NCBI RefSeq assembly: GCF_026627925.1
Contig: NZ_JAPNLE010000009.1
Coordinates: 2,294,001-2,358,000 of the forward strand
Length of the DNA: 64,000 nt
Direction of reading: 5' to 3'
Source of the DNA: Cupriavidus sp. D39
GTDB lineage: Bacteria > Pseudomonadota > Gammaproteobacteria > Burkholderiales > Burkholderiaceae
Of this stretch, positions 17,561 to 27,832 are shown piece after piece. The first letter of the stretch is position 1. Each line of letters starts with the position of its first letter. Under the pieces are notes generated by a model that saw only the letters and a program-made list of their open reading frames with translations, was not told the origin of the DNA and searched no databases. The position numbers were made by a program, and so were the translations under genes.

Positions 17561-18874
17561 CTAGTTCGCGTTGCCGAGCACCTGCCCCAGCGCAGCCATC
17601 GTGCGCGCCGTAGCTCCCCGGTGAAGCACCGCGAACTCGCGCGCGTTGCCGCGCATGGCTTCCAGCCCGGGCGCGTCGCCCAGTATCGTTGCCGCCGCGC
17701 GCATCAGTGCATCCGCATCCGCCACGCGCTGGCAGGCGCCAGCAGCGATGGCGTCTTCGGTGGCCTGCGCAAAGTTGAAGGTATGCGGCCCGCTCAGCAC
17801 GGGCGTGCCTGCGGCGCAGGCCTCGATCAGGTTCTGGCCGCCCAGCGGCAACAGGCTGCCACCGATAAAGGCGATATCCGAGGCGGCGAAGTACATCGCC
17901 ATCTCGCCCATGGAGTCGCCCAGCAGCACGTCCGCCGTGACCGGCTCGGGCAGGCCCGCCTGCTCCCAAGCGGCGGCGTCGCCGAACGCGCTACGGCGCT
18001 GCAGGGTGAAGCCGGCACGCGTGACCATCGCCGCCACTTCATCGAAGCGCTGCGGATGGCGTGGCACCAGCAGCAAGGCAGGGCGCGGCACATCGGCGCC
18101 AAGTGCCCGCCAACGCGCGAACGCCTCCAGCAACAGCGATTCCTCGCCATCGCGCGTGCTGGTAGCGGCAAACACGGTGCGCTTACCGAATCCCTGGCGC
18201 AGCACGCGACCACGCCGCAGGCCTTCTTCGGGCAGCTGCATATCGAATTTAAGGTTGCCGGTCACCTGCACCGAGGGCAGCCCGAGGGCACGGAAGCGCT
18301 CGGCATCGCCCTGCGTCTGCGCCAGCACCGCGGTGAAGTCGCGATACATCGCGGTGGCGGCGCGGCCAAAGCGCGCGGTGCGTCGGAAGCTGCGTGGCGA
18401 CAATCGGGCATTGACCAGCAGCAAGGGCACACCAGCCACACGGGCGCCGCGCACAAGGTTGGGCCATACCTCGGTCTCCATCAGCATGCCGGCATCCGGA
18501 CGGAAATAGCGCAGGAAGCGTTGCACCAGCCAGGACAAGTCGTACGGCAGGTAGCACTGCAGCACGCGCGGCTCGGCGCCATACAGCTGCGCGCCGGTCT
18601 GCCGCCCGGTGGGCGTCATATGCGTGAGCAGCAGGCGATGGGTTGGATACCGCGCCAGCAGCGCGTCGATCAACGGCTGGGCGGCACGGGTCTCGCCTAC
18701 CGATACGGCATGGACCCACAGCCAGGGACCGGCCGACGGCAGGGCGCCGTAGGCGCCAAGGCGCTCGCCCACGTGCTGCACGTAGCCGGGCTCCTTGCGG
18801 GCGCGCCACACCAGGCGCAGCAGCGCGACCGGCAGCGCCACCAGCCATAGCAGGTTATACAGGACGCGCAGCAT
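17561..18874 (-). CDS. waaA: 3-deoxy-D-manno-octulosonic acid (Kdo) transferase
   Basis: A GT30 enzyme that adds Kdo from CMP-Kdo to lipid IVA at the inner membrane, an essential step of LPS core assembly. It has 437 residues, with an N-terminal membrane anchor (LYNLLWLVALPVALLRLVW). The acceptor-site motif VHAVSVGE has the predicted catalytic E61. The CMP-Kdo site includes LLVNARLSPRSFRR and GGSLLPLGGQNLIEACAAG. Its start at 18874 coincides with the last base of the waaC stop, so waaC-waaA are translationally coupled. Confidence 0.94.
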   Translation of the reverse strand: MLRVLYNLLWLVALPVALLRLVWRARKEPGYVQHVGERLGAYGALPSAGPWLWVHAVSVGETRAAQPLIDALLARYPTHRLLLTHMTPTGRQTGAQLYGAEPRVLQCYLPYDLSWLVQRFLRYFRPDAGMLMETEVWPNLVRGARVAGVPLLLVNARLSPRSFRRTARFGRAATAMYRDFTAVLAQTQGDAERFRALGLPSVQVTGNLKFDMQLPEEGLRRGRVLRQGFGKRTVFAATSTRDGEESLLLEAFARWRALGADVPRPALLLVPRHPQRFDEVAAMVTRAGFTLQRRSAFGDAAAWEQAGLPEPVTADVLLGDSMGEMAMYFAASDIAFIGGSLLPLGGQNLIEACAAGTPVLSGPHTFNFAQATEDAIAAGACQRVADADALMRAAATILGDAPGLEAMRGNAREFAVLHRGATARTMAALGQVLGNAN

Positions 18875-19977
18875 CAGTTCCCCTGCCCGCGCACGCGCCG
18901 GGCGGCGGCGTAGACTTCATCGACCGACGGCACGATGCCGTCGTCGCCCACATTGGCGATGCGCTCCGACCAGTAGCCTTCGGTCTTCCAGCGCCACGTC
19001 GCGGTGTAGATCTCCACCGTGGGCCGGCACAGCGCCGCGGCGATATGGACCAAACCCGTGTCGACACCAATCACCACCTCGGCGCGATTGATCAGGCCAA
19101 AACCCTGCATCACCGTGAAGCGCGGCAGCACCTGCGCCCGCGGCACGCCGGCGGCGAGCTCCTCCGCCGCGCGCCGCTCCGCGTCGTTGCCCCAGGGCAG
19201 CAGCATGGTCAGGCCTTCGTCCACCAGCCGGCGGCCGAGGTCGTGCCAGCTCGCCAGCGGCCACTTCTTCTTCGCGCCGGCGGTGGCGTGAAAGCACACC
19301 GCATAGCGCGTTGGCAAGCCAGACCATAGCGGGTCGTCCACATGCAGCGTGCGCGCCCCGGACCCAAAGAACTGCGGCGGCTCCGGCGGCGTGCCGCCAG
19401 TCAGCGCCGCGCCCAGCAGGCGGGAACGCCGCACGGAGTGGGTCTGGCGCGGCACCGTCACCGGCTCGGTATAAAACAGCCGCGCGGCCGGCTCGTAGCC
19501 GGAGCCTTGGGTGGCATTGGCCAGCCCGATCACCGGCGCACCGGCCCGCCGGTTGGCCACGCGGGCCACCACGGCAGTCTTGAGCAGGCCCTGTGTCTCG
19601 ATCACGGCGTCATAAGCGTCTTCCCGCAGGGCACGCTTGAACGCACCGATCTCCCGCCAGGTAGCAGCCTGGTAGAAGCGCTTGCGCCAGCGACGCAGCG
19701 CGAACGGAATCACCCGCCGCACTTCGGGCAGCAAGCGCACGAGATCGACGTAGCCCTCCTCCACCACCCAGTCGATCTCGCAATCCGGCCAGCGCGCGCG
19801 CAGGTCGTGCACCAGCGGCATGTTATGCACCACGTCGCCTAGCGACGAGACCTTGACCACCAGGATGCGCGGCCGCGCGGGCAGCGCATGCGGGGTCAAG
19901 GATTTAGCCGAGTCATCCGCTTCATCCGATTTGTCAGATTTGCCCGATTTACCGGTTAGGGGCGCAGTCAACGGCAT
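18874..19977 (-). CDS. waaC: Lipopolysaccharide heptosyltransferase I
   Basis: A GT9 enzyme that transfers the first L-glycero-D-manno-heptose to Kdo in the inner LPS core. The family start RILVVKVSSLGDVVHNMP is preceded by about 37 extra residues. The body shows DWVVEEGYVDLVRLLPEV, CFHATAGAKKKWPLASWHDLG and GVDTGLVHIAAALCRPTVEIY. The N-terminal extension contains the tripeptide-like series GKS-GKS-DKS-DEA-DDS-AKS (residues 9-26), which is low-complexity and encoded by 9-bp repeats. The true start may therefore lie further in, although no ATG is nearer the domain. It is coupled to waaA by a one-base overlap and follows manB by 4 bp. Confidence 0.93.
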   Translation of the reverse strand: MPLTAPLTGKSGKSDKSDEADDSAKSLTPHALPARPRILVVKVSSLGDVVHNMPLVHDLRARWPDCEIDWVVEEGYVDLVRLLPEVRRVIPFALRRWRKRFYQAATWREIGAFKRALREDAYDAVIETQGLLKTAVVARVANRRAGAPVIGLANATQGSGYEPAARLFYTEPVTVPRQTHSVRRSRLLGAALTGGTPPEPPQFFGSGARTLHVDDPLWSGLPTRYAVCFHATAGAKKKWPLASWHDLGRRLVDEGLTMLLPWGNDAERRAAEELAAGVPRAQVLPRFTVMQGFGLINRAEVVIGVDTGLVHIAAALCRPTVEIYTATWRWKTEGYWSERIANVGDDGIVPSVDEVYAAARRVRGQGN

Positions 19978-19981
19978 CCGC

Positions 19982-21366
19982 TCAGAACGGCAGTTGCGCG
20001 TCCGGCTTTTCCGCCAGGATCACGCGTTTGAATTCCGCCTGGATGCGTGCCAGCGCGGCATCGTTGTCGGCCTCGAAGCGCATCACCACCACCGGCGTGG
20101 TATTGGACGGACGCGCCAGGCCAAAGCCGTCGGGGTACTCCACGCGCACGCCATCGATGGTGATGACTTCGCGCGCGCCGTCGAACTTTGCATTGGCGCG
20201 GATCTTGTCGAGCAGCGTGAAGGCTTCGCCCTCGGCGCACTTGAGCTGCAGTTCGGGCGTGCAGTTTGAGTTCGGCAAGGCATTGAGCACCGCGCTTGCG
20301 TCTGCATGCTTCGACAGGATCTCCAGCAGGCGCGCACCGGTGTACAGGCCGTCGTCAAAGCCATACCAGCGATCCTTGAAGAACACGTGGCCGCTCATCT
20401 CGCCGGCGATCGGCGCGCCGGTCTCCTTGAGCTTGGCCTTGACCAGCGAATGGCCGGTCTTCCACATCAGCGGCTCGCCGCCATGCTCGCGGATCCACGG
20501 CGCCAGCTTGCCGGTGCACTTCACGTCGTAGATGATCTGCTGGCCGGGATTGCGCGACAGGATCTCCTCCGCAAACAGCATCAGCTGGCGGTCGGGGAAG
20601 ATCACCTGGCCGTCCTTCGTCACCACGCCCAGGCGGTCGCCGTCGCCGTCGAAGGCCAGGCCCAGCTCGCAGTCGGTGTCGCGCAGGCACTGCATCAGGT
20701 CCTGCAGGTTTTCCACATGGGCCGGATCGGGATGGTGGTTGGGGAAGTTGCCATCCACCTCGCAGAACAACTCCGTCACCTCGCAGCCAAGCGCGCGGAA
20801 GAGGTCGCCCACGAAGGCACCCGCCACGCCATTGCCGGCATCCAGCGCGATCTTCATCGGGCGCGCCAGCTTGATGTCGCCGACGATGCGGTCCAGGTAC
20901 TGCTGGCGGATGTCAACCTGCTGGTAGCCGCCCGCGCCGCTGGCGAACTTGCCGGCGTCGATGCGCTGGCGCAGCGACTGGATCTGCTCGCCGTAGATGG
21001 CCTTGCCGGCCAGCACCATCTTGAAGCCGTTGTAGTCGGGCGGGTTATGGCTGCCGGTCACCATGATACCGGAGGTGGCACGGCGCCCTGCCAGCTCGAC
21101 ATTGGTGCCGAAGTACACCATCGGCGTGGCCACCATGCCGAGATCGATCACGTCCATGCCCGCGGCGCGCAGGCCCTCGACCAGGCCGCCCAGCAGGTCC
21201 GGCCCCGACAGGCGCCCGTCGCGCCCGACCACCACGGCGCGCTCGCCTTGCTCTGCTGCGGCGGCGCCAAAGACAAGCCGATCGCACGCGCCACGTCACG
21301 CGTCAGGGTCTTGTCGACGATGCCACGGATATCGTAGGCCTTGAAAATGGAAGGATCAGCTTGCAT
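19982..21366 (-). CDS. manB: Phosphomannomutase/phosphoglucomutase (frameshifted)
   Basis: An alpha-D-phosphohexomutase (AlgC/ManB type) that interconverts hexose 6- and 1-phosphates to feed GDP-mannose and glucose-1-phosphate to LPS and exopolysaccharide. The N-terminus SIFKAYDIRGIVDKTLTRDVARAIGL is in one frame; VVGRDGRLSGPDLLGGLVEGL and the rest are in another. Restoring one base at about 21272-21274 (TTGTC to TTGGTC) gives a 461-residue protein of normal length. Later motifs are the phosphoserine loop TGSHNPPDYNGF, the metal loop FDGDGDRLG and the sugar loop GEMSGHVFF. The shift is probably a sequence error. The assignment between ManB and AlgC naming is open. Confidence 0.9.
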
Positions 21367-21703
21367 GGGTCATCCTGTGTGTAGGCGGTAGAACCAGTCG
21401 ACGTTGCCAGCCGCGAATTCCGGCCAGGGCCGAGTCGGCGGGCAAATGCGCCAAAGACCGTATTTTGCCGGATTGCGAGTGGTGCGCCAGTTATAATCGA
21501 CTGGCTTTGCTGGAAAATGGCGCTGCAAGCCAGCCTGGATGTGGATCGTTCCCCACCTGAGCGGGGTGCCCGGGTCCCCGTCCATTGGCTGGGGACGGGC
21601 CAGCCGGACAGCCTTGCCGCCGGCCCACCCGCTGGCTCATCGGCCGTACTGAAATGCCCTGGTAGCCTGTTCCTGTAGCCCGCCCTCGCGCTTTTTTGCC
21701 CCA
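21367..21703. other. 337-bp divergent intergenic region
   Basis: This gap separates the leftward manB-waaC-waaA block from the rightward glycosyltransferase run and should hold promoters for both. A TATAAT box lies at 21492-21497 on the plus strand, but no -35 box sits at a good distance. No gene is apparent. Confidence 0.5.
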
Positions 21704-22860
21704 GTGCCTTCGCCCCTGCCCTCCCACCGCCCGCGTATCGCCTTCCTGATCACGAACTCCGAGATCGGCGGGGCGCAGACGCACGTCGCCGATCTGCTGT
21801 GCGCCCTGCGCGGCAGGATCGAGCCCGTGCTGCTGGCTGGGGGCGACGGGCCCCTGCTGGACGTCGCCCGGGCCGCCGGCGCCCGCACTATACGCCTGGC
21901 GCTGCTCGACAACGCCCTCTCGCCGCTGCGCGCGCTGGCCGCGCTCAGGGAACTGCTCAAGGCCCTCCGGGAAACCGCGCCCGACCTGATCCATGCGCAC
22001 AGCGCCAAAGCTGGCGCGCTAGGCCGGGTGGCAGGCTGGCTGCTTGGCATCCCGGTGGTCTACACGGTGCATGGCTTTGCCTTCAAGGCCGCCGCCCCGG
22101 CTCGCCAGCGCCTCATCTCGCGCTGCATGGAGTGGCTGCTGGCGCCGCTGACCGCCCGCCTGATCTGTGTGGCGCAGGGCGAACGCGCGCTGGCCGCGGC
22201 GCTGCCGATCCCCGCCGCGCGGGTCAGCGTGATCCGCAACGGCATCGCCGACGGCGGCGCGCTGGCCACGCCCGGCGCACCGCTGCGGCGCATTGTCATG
22301 GTGGCGCGCCTGGCCGCCCCGAAGCGCGCCGACCTACTGATCCGGGCCTTTGCCCGCGCCGCCCTGCCCGATTGCGAGCTGGTGCTGGCAGGCGTTGGCC
22401 CCCAAATGGCCACCCTGCAAGCCTTGGCCGATACGATGGCACCAGGCCGGGTAAGGTTTGCCGGCCCGGTCGCTGACGTCCCCGCCCTGCTGGCTTCGGC
22501 CCAGGCCTTCGCGCTGGCATCCGACCATGAGGGCTTTCCGCTCTCGGTGCTGGAGGCCATGCGCGCCGGCCTGCCGATTGTCGCCAGCGATCTTCCTGGC
22601 ATCCGAGAACAACTGGAAGGCGGCGCCAGCGGGCTGCTGGTCGCAGGCGATGCCGAACACGCCTGGGCTGCCGCGCTGGCACGGCTGGCAGATGACCCCA
22701 CCCTGCGCGAGGCCCTGGGACGCAATGCCCGGACACGCTGGGCAAGCGAGTTTGGCCTGGCGCCCATGGCCGAAGCCACCTGGGCGATCTACCAGCAAGC
22801 GCTGGCGTGCAAGCCAGGCGCCCCCGCGCGGCGGCCAGCACTGGAGCGCGCGGACAATGA
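21704..22860 (+). CDS. GT4-type glycosyltransferase, first gene of the rightward polysaccharide run
   Basis: A GT-B fold retaining glycosyltransferase. It starts at GTG with RIAFLITNSEIGGAQTHVADL, an acceptor-domain loop typical of EPS transferases. The NDP-sugar half has VMVARLAAPKRADLLIRAFA and the E-x7-E motif in EGFPLSVLEAMRAGLP. Family similarity ends near ALERADNE. In the given sequence the frame stays open to 23395 across the next gene. A single lost base in the CCCCC run at 22821-22825 would make it stop at the TGA at 22858-22860, overlapping the next ATG as other genes of this run do. I take that as the true end. No clear ribosome binding site precedes the GTG. Confidence 0.82.
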
Positions 22861-24173
22861 ACAAGAGCCACAGCGTCGCCCGCCCGGCCCAGCTGACCCG
22901 CCCCCAGGGCTCCGAAACCGTCCGCCGCGCCAGCCGCATGCTGGCCTGGGCGCTGCTGGGCCTGCTGCTCTTCGGCCTCAACATCGTACTGGCCGAGTTC
23001 GCCCATCACGCCGGCTTGGTCACTTACGTCTTCACCCGCACCCTGCTTTGGTCGGTGCTGCCGTATCTGTTCGCCTTCGTGCTGCTGCACCGCTCGCTGC
23101 ACCTGCCCGCCATGGAAGGCAACAGCCTGGTCGGCTTGGCCACCACGCTGCCCTTTGCCGCGCTGCTCTTCGTCTTCGCCGCCTTCCACCTCGAATATTC
23201 CCGCGGCGCGCTGCTGCTCAGCTACCTCACTACGCTGGGCTGGATCTGGTTCGGCTACCGGCGCTTCGTACGCAACTACGTGCCCGTGTTCGGCTATACC
23301 GATGCCGCCACTCTCGCGCAACTGGAGCAGATCCTCGCCATGCCCGGCGCAGCGCCAGCCAGCCCCACGCGCTTCCAGGCCATCAGTTCGCTTGACGAAG
23401 CCGTGCATTGCGACGGCCTGATGCTGGACCGCAACGCCACCGCCGACCCCGAGCGCACCCGCGTGCTGGCCCAGTTCAAGCTCAGCCACGTACGCATGTA
23501 TTCGGTAGAACGGATCGGCGAGATGCTGACCGGCCGCGTCGGGCTGGCGCACATCGACGAGAACTTCCTCGATGACTATGCCGCGCACTATTTCTACAGC
23601 TTCGCCAAACGTCTGATCGACATCGCTGCAGTACTCTGCCTGGCGCCGCTGGCGCTGCCGCTGGGCCTGGCCGTAGCCGTCGCGATCCGCATGGAGTCCA
23701 GCGGCCCCGCGCTGTTCCGCCAGGGGCGGGTTGGCCTGTTCGGCAAGCCCTTCACCATGTTCAAGTTCCGCAGCATGGCGTTCGACGCCGGCGCGCCCGC
23801 GCAATTCGCCGCCCGCCGCGATCCGCGCGTGACCCGCGTGGGCCGCGTCATCCGCAAGTACCGGCTCGATGAAATCCCGCAACTGTGGAACGTGCTGGCA
23901 GGCGACATGAGCCTGATCGGCCCGCGGCCCGAGCAGGTGCCGATGGTGGACGAGTTTGCCCATACGATTCCTTACTACCCGTACCGTCACCTGGTGCGCC
24001 CCGGTCTGTCCGGTTGGGCCCAGGTCCAGCAGGGCTACGTGGGCACGCATGAAGAAACCGTGACCAAGCTCAGCTACGACCTGTACTACGTCAAGCATTG
24101 TTCGTTTGCGCTGGACTTGCTGATCGGGGTGAAGACGTTGCGGACGTTGTTGACGGGGTATGGGGCGCGTTGA
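22857..24173 (+). CDS. Polyprenyl glycosylphosphotransferase (WbaP/WcaJ-type initiating transferase)
   Basis: This enzyme starts a repeat unit by moving a hexose-1-phosphate from a UDP-sugar to undecaprenyl phosphate. It has 438 residues: four or more N-terminal membrane helices (about 26-125), a soluble linker (130-245), and the C-terminal bacterial sugar-transferase domain from about 245. The latter begins with the membrane re-entrant KRLIDIAAVLCLAPLALPL and continues GPALFRQGRVG, FKFRSM, KYRLDEIPQLWNVLAGDMSL, IGPRPE and VRPGLSGWAQV. The long form fits glucose- or galactose-type initiation. The start overlaps the end of the preceding glycosyltransferase, and its stop overlaps the next start (TGATG). 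Confidence 0.9.
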   Translation: MNKSHSVARPAQLTRPQGSETVRRASRMLAWALLGLLLFGLNIVLAEFAHHAGLVTYVFTRTLLWSVLPYLFAFVLLHRSLHLPAMEGNSLVGLATTLPFAALLFVFAAFHLEYSRGALLLSYLTTLGWIWFGYRRFVRNYVPVFGYTDAATLAQLEQILAMPGAAPASPTRFQAISSLDEAVHCDGLMLDRNATADPERTRVLAQFKLSHVRMYSVERIGEMLTGRVGLAHIDENFLDDYAAHYFYSFAKRLIDIAAVLCLAPLALPLGLAVAVAIRMESSGPALFRQGRVGLFGKPFTMFKFRSMAFDAGAPAQFAARRDPRVTRVGRVIRKYRLDEIPQLWNVLAGDMSLIGPRPEQVPMVDEFAHTIPYYPYRHLVRPGLSGWAQVQQGYVGTHEETVTKLSYDLYYVKHCSFALDLLIGVKTLRTLLTGYGAR

Positions 24174-25332
24174 TGAACCGGACGCCGGGGGAAGCGCTGC
24201 CGCAGCCGATGCGGATCATGCTCCTCAGCACAGGCCTGCGCCTTGGTGGCGCCGAGCAGCAGGTAGCCGCACTGGCCCGGCATTTCATCGCGCTCGGTCA
24301 TGCAGTAGCCGTAGTCAGCCTGACGCCGGATTGCGACGTCGAGCTGCCTGAAGCCGCAACCGTCCTGCGCCTGGACATGCGCAAGACACCATGGTCGATG
24401 GCGAGCACGCTATGGCAAATGCGCGCATTCCTGCGAGCCTGGCAACCCGACATCCTCCATGCGCACATGGTCCACGCCAATCTCTTCGCCCGTGCCCTGA
24501 CCCGGATAACGCGCACGCCACCGGTGATTTGCACCGCCCACAGCTACCGGGAAGGCGGCAGGCTGCGCATGCTTGCGTACCGGCTGACCGACCGCTGGGC
24601 AAGTCTCACGACCCATGTCAGCGCGGACGGCCGCCAGGGCATGATCGACGCCGGCGCAGCGCCCCTGATCGCATCGTCGTGGTACCGAATGGCATCGAGC
24701 TCGATCGCTTTCACCCCTCGCCCGAGCTCCGCCTGGCTACCAGGCAAAGCCTCGGTGCCACCGAGGCATCGATCCTCATCCTCAATGTCGGCAGGCTTGT
24801 GCCCGAAAAGGCGCAGGACCTGCTGCTGGACGCATTCAGCCGCCTGCAATCCGAAGAGAGGGTCGAAGCCCGCTTGCTGATTGCCGGAGAGGGCTCCGAG
24901 CGCGAAGCGCTCGCCGCCACGATCGAACGGCTCGGCCTGGGCGAGAGCGCCACGCTACTGGGCATGCGGCGGGATATTGCCGCCTTGCTCAATGCCGCAG
25001 ATTTATTTGTGCTCTCTTCGGAAATAGAAGGCATGCCGCTGGTTATTGCCGAAGCCCTGGCATGTGGCTGCCCGGTCGTCTCCACCGACGCGCCCGGCGT
25101 TGCCGGCTTGCTGGGCGATGCAGGACAGATCGTGCCAAGAAACAATGGAGCCGCGCTGGCCGCCGCGATGCGGGCGGCGCTGCGCGCCGGGCTTGGCTCC
25201 CCCTCGGAGCAGGCCGCGCGCCGGGATCGCATCGCCTTGCGATTCGGCATCGATGCGGTCGCACGGCAATGGCTATCCTGCTACACGCGGCTGGCCAGGC
25301 GAGCCACCGCCGAGCGCGTGGAGTTGGCCTGA
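24173..25332 (+). CDS. GT4-type glycosyltransferase (frameshifted)
   Basis: The N-terminal half reads RIMLLSTGLRLGGAEQQVAAL and HAHMVHANLFARALT, a GT4 acceptor domain. The C-terminal half, in the next frame, has VVVPNGIELDRFHP, ILNVGRLVPEKAQDLLLDAF, EGMPLVIAEALACGCPVVST and a Arg-rich tail. The break lies at about 24662-24666 in a run of C, where one base appears lost; restoring it gives 386 residues. The ATG at 24173 overlaps the upstream stop and the stop overlaps the flippase ATG (TGATG). The sugar and linkage cannot be deduced. Confidence 0.85.
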
Positions 25333-26582
25333 TGCGGCGTCTAGTTGCCGGAAATCTCCTGTGGATGCTAGCCGAGCGCGGCATCCAGGTGGCCGCGGGG
25401 ATCGGCATCGTCGCCATGCTGGCACGCGCGCTGGGGCCCGAAGGGTTCGCGCACTTCCAGTACGCCCAGGCCGTGGTCCTGATCGCCGCGTCGGTAGCGT
25501 TGATCTGCGGTGGCGAGGTGGTCGTGCCACGGCTGGTGGCGACGCCGTCGACGCATGAGCAGCACAAGCTGCTCACGCATGCGTTTTCGCTGCGTGTCGG
25601 TGGTGCAATCCTCGGCTACTTGCTGATGTGCGGCTTCCTGCTGCTGCGCCAGCCCGCGCCGGACACGTGGGCCGCAGCCTTGTTGCTTGGCATCGCCATT
25701 CTGCTCAGGGAACCCTCCGGCGTGGTGATTGCCTGGCTGCAGGCGCATACCAACAATCGCCCCAATACGCTCTTCAGCCTGATATCGCTCTCCGCCAAGG
25801 GCGGCCTGGTGGCCATCCTCTTTGCAGCAGGCGTGCACAGTGTTCCATCCTTCGCCAGTGCATTTGCCATCGAGGCCATCATCCTTGCCGGCCTGCTGGC
25901 CACCTACTACTTCAACCGGGTGGAACCCTGTCGCGTGCAATACGACATCCAGTTCACGCGTGAGCTGATGACGAACGGCGCGCTGTTCTGGGTCAGCTTC
26001 ATGCTGATGATGGGCGCGCGCCGGATCGACCAGTTGGTGCTGCAGCCCTCGGTGCCGCTTGCCGAGTTCGGCGCTTATGCAGCGTGCATGCAGATACTCG
26101 ACAACTACACGGTTGTGGCGACCATCCTGGCCGCGGGGGTTGCGCCTATCTATGTCTACGGTAAGCCCGCTTTTGTGGCAGCTCGTGCAAACATCGCGCG
26201 CATTGCGATCGGCATGAGCGCGATCGGGCTATGCGGGGCGGTGCTGATCGCCGCCGGCGCGCCGTGGATCGTGCAGTTGCTATATGGCCACGCCTTTGTA
26301 TCGTCCGCCGCCTTGCTGCAAACCGCAGCCCTGTCCTCGACGTTGATCTTTGCCGACGTCGGCCTGACCTTGCTTCCCGTCTATCTGCGCCGGCCCGACT
26401 GGATCGCCATCAAGTGGGGCGTGGTCCTGGCGGTCACGCTCGCATTCGACCTGGCGGTGGTGCCCAAGTATGGGGCATGGGGAGCCGTCGGCGGCTATAC
26501 ATTGGGCAATGCCGTTGCCGTGGCGTTTGGCATCTGCCTGTGGTGGCGCAGCAGAAAAACACACTCCCTGGCGGCCGCATGA
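25332..26582 (+). CDS. Polysaccharide flippase (Wzx-like, MATE/MVF superfamily), rightward run
   Basis: A 416-residue polytopic membrane protein with 12 or so hydrophobic segments, starting MRRLVAGNLLWMLAERGIQVAAG and including RIDQLVLQPSVPLAEFGAYAA and GAWGAVGGYTLGNAVAVAFG, as in oligosaccharide flippases of the polysaccharide-biosynthesis family. It should move lipid-linked repeat units across the inner membrane. It is coupled on both sides (TGATG upstream, ATGA downstream). The run contains no polymerase; a Wzy-like gene exists in the opposing run. Confidence 0.88.
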   Translation: MRRLVAGNLLWMLAERGIQVAAGIGIVAMLARALGPEGFAHFQYAQAVVLIAASVALICGGEVVVPRLVATPSTHEQHKLLTHAFSLRVGGAILGYLLMCGFLLLRQPAPDTWAAALLLGIAILLREPSGVVIAWLQAHTNNRPNTLFSLISLSAKGGLVAILFAAGVHSVPSFASAFAIEAIILAGLLATYYFNRVEPCRVQYDIQFTRELMTNGALFWVSFMLMMGARRIDQLVLQPSVPLAEFGAYAACMQILDNYTVVATILAAGVAPIYVYGKPAFVAARANIARIAIGMSAIGLCGAVLIAAGAPWIVQLLYGHAFVSSAALLQTAALSSTLIFADVGLTLLPVYLRRPDWIAIKWGVVLAVTLAFDLAVVPKYGAWGAVGGYTLGNAVAVAFGICLWWRSRKTHSLAAA

Positions 26583-27650
26583 AGCCATTACCTACGCTTT
26601 GCTTCCTGACCGGCACGCTGAATGCCTTCGCTGGCGCCGAGCGGATGACAGCTGTCATCGCCAATGCGTTCGCGGAGCGCGGCTATCCGGTGCTGATCCT
26701 CAGCCTGTGGGATGAGCACAGCTGCTTTACGCTCCATCCTGACGTCGTTCACGAAGCGCTGTTTGCGCAACGGCCGTCGTTCAAACGAGCCTATCTCGCG
26801 ACGATCGGTGGAATCAGGCGCTTTGTGAAACAACGACATGTCGATGTGCTGATTGAAGTCGACACCATGCTCACCTTGTTCACCCTTCCCGCCACCCTGG
26901 GCCTCAAGGTTCGCCGGATCGCGTGGGAGCATTGCCATTTTGACGAAGACCTGGGCAAGCCGGCACGGCGCCTTGCCCGGCGGCTGGCGGCAAGATTCAA
27001 TGAAGCCGTGGTGGTGTTGACGGAGCGCGACCGGCAGCGGTGGGTGGAGGCGCTGGCGCCACGGCAGCCCGTCATCATGATTCCAAACCCATTGCCCTTC
27101 GCATTCCCGCCGAAGGCGTCCGAGCGAATGAGCAAGACGGTTCTGGCCGTCGGCCGGCTCACGCATGCCAAGGGCTTCGACATACTGCTGCACGCCTGGG
27201 AGAAGGTAGCCGCATCGCAACCGGACTGGCGTCTCGTTATCGTGGGAGAGGGAAGAGCGCAACGCGCTTGAGGCACTGATACGTGATCTGGGTATCTCCG
27301 GATCCGTAGATATGCCTGGCTTGCACCGGAACATAGAGCAAGCCTACCGGCAAGCCGCGCTCTTTTGCTTAAGCTCGCGCTATGAAGGCTTCGCGCTGAC
27401 ACTCATCGAGGCAATGGCGTTCGGCCTGCCGATCGTATCCTCGGATTGTGAAACCGGCCCCCGAGAGCTCGTTCGGAATGGCCGCAATGGACTGCTTGTG
27501 CCCAAGGAAGATCCGGCGGCCCTGGCAACTGCGCTTCTCCGCCTGGTCTCCGACGAGCAACTGTGCGGGGAGCTCGCCAACGAAGCCAGGAACTCGGCCA
27601 GCGCCATGTCCATCGCGCCAGTCACGGATCGCTGGCAACGCCTGCTCTGA
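26579..27650 (+). CDS. GT4-type glycosyltransferase (frameshifted)
   Basis: The N-terminal part shows CFLTGTLNAFAGAERMTAV and RIAWEHCHFDEDL, then VLAVGRLTHAKGFDILLHAW and IVGEG, where the frame ends at a TGA (27269-27271). The next frame carries NALEALIRDLGISGSVDMPG, YEGFALTLIEAMAFGLPIVSSDC with the E-x7-E motif, and GLLVPKEDPAALATAL. One extra A near 27253 (GGA-A-GAG) explains the break; without it the protein has about 356 residues, as expected. It starts within the flippase stop (ATGA). This type (GPRELV loop) resembles galactosyl- and glucosyl-transferases of O-antigen loci, but the donor is unknown. Confidence 0.85.
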
Positions 27651-27832
27651 CAGCCCAGACCGTATCCCCTGACGAATTGCCCTGCAGTGGCCGCAGTGTT
27701 CGTCGACTCGCCGCCCGGCCAACGGCTTGGTTCGGCGGTGGCACCCAGGCTGCTGGGAGGGGCAAGAAACCGTTCATGCTACAATGTGTATACATAATAG
27801 TGTGCTTCACCCCCATCATTCTCGCTGCGCAG

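Noticed and set aside
20306..21337. 343-codon rightward frame opposite manB
   Set aside because: It is a shadow of the phosphomutase gene, rich in Ala, Gln and His.
22296..24098. 600-codon leftward frame opposite the GT4 and WbaP-type genes
   Set aside because: It has no recognisable motif and no start signal, and is antisense to the sugar-transferase domain.
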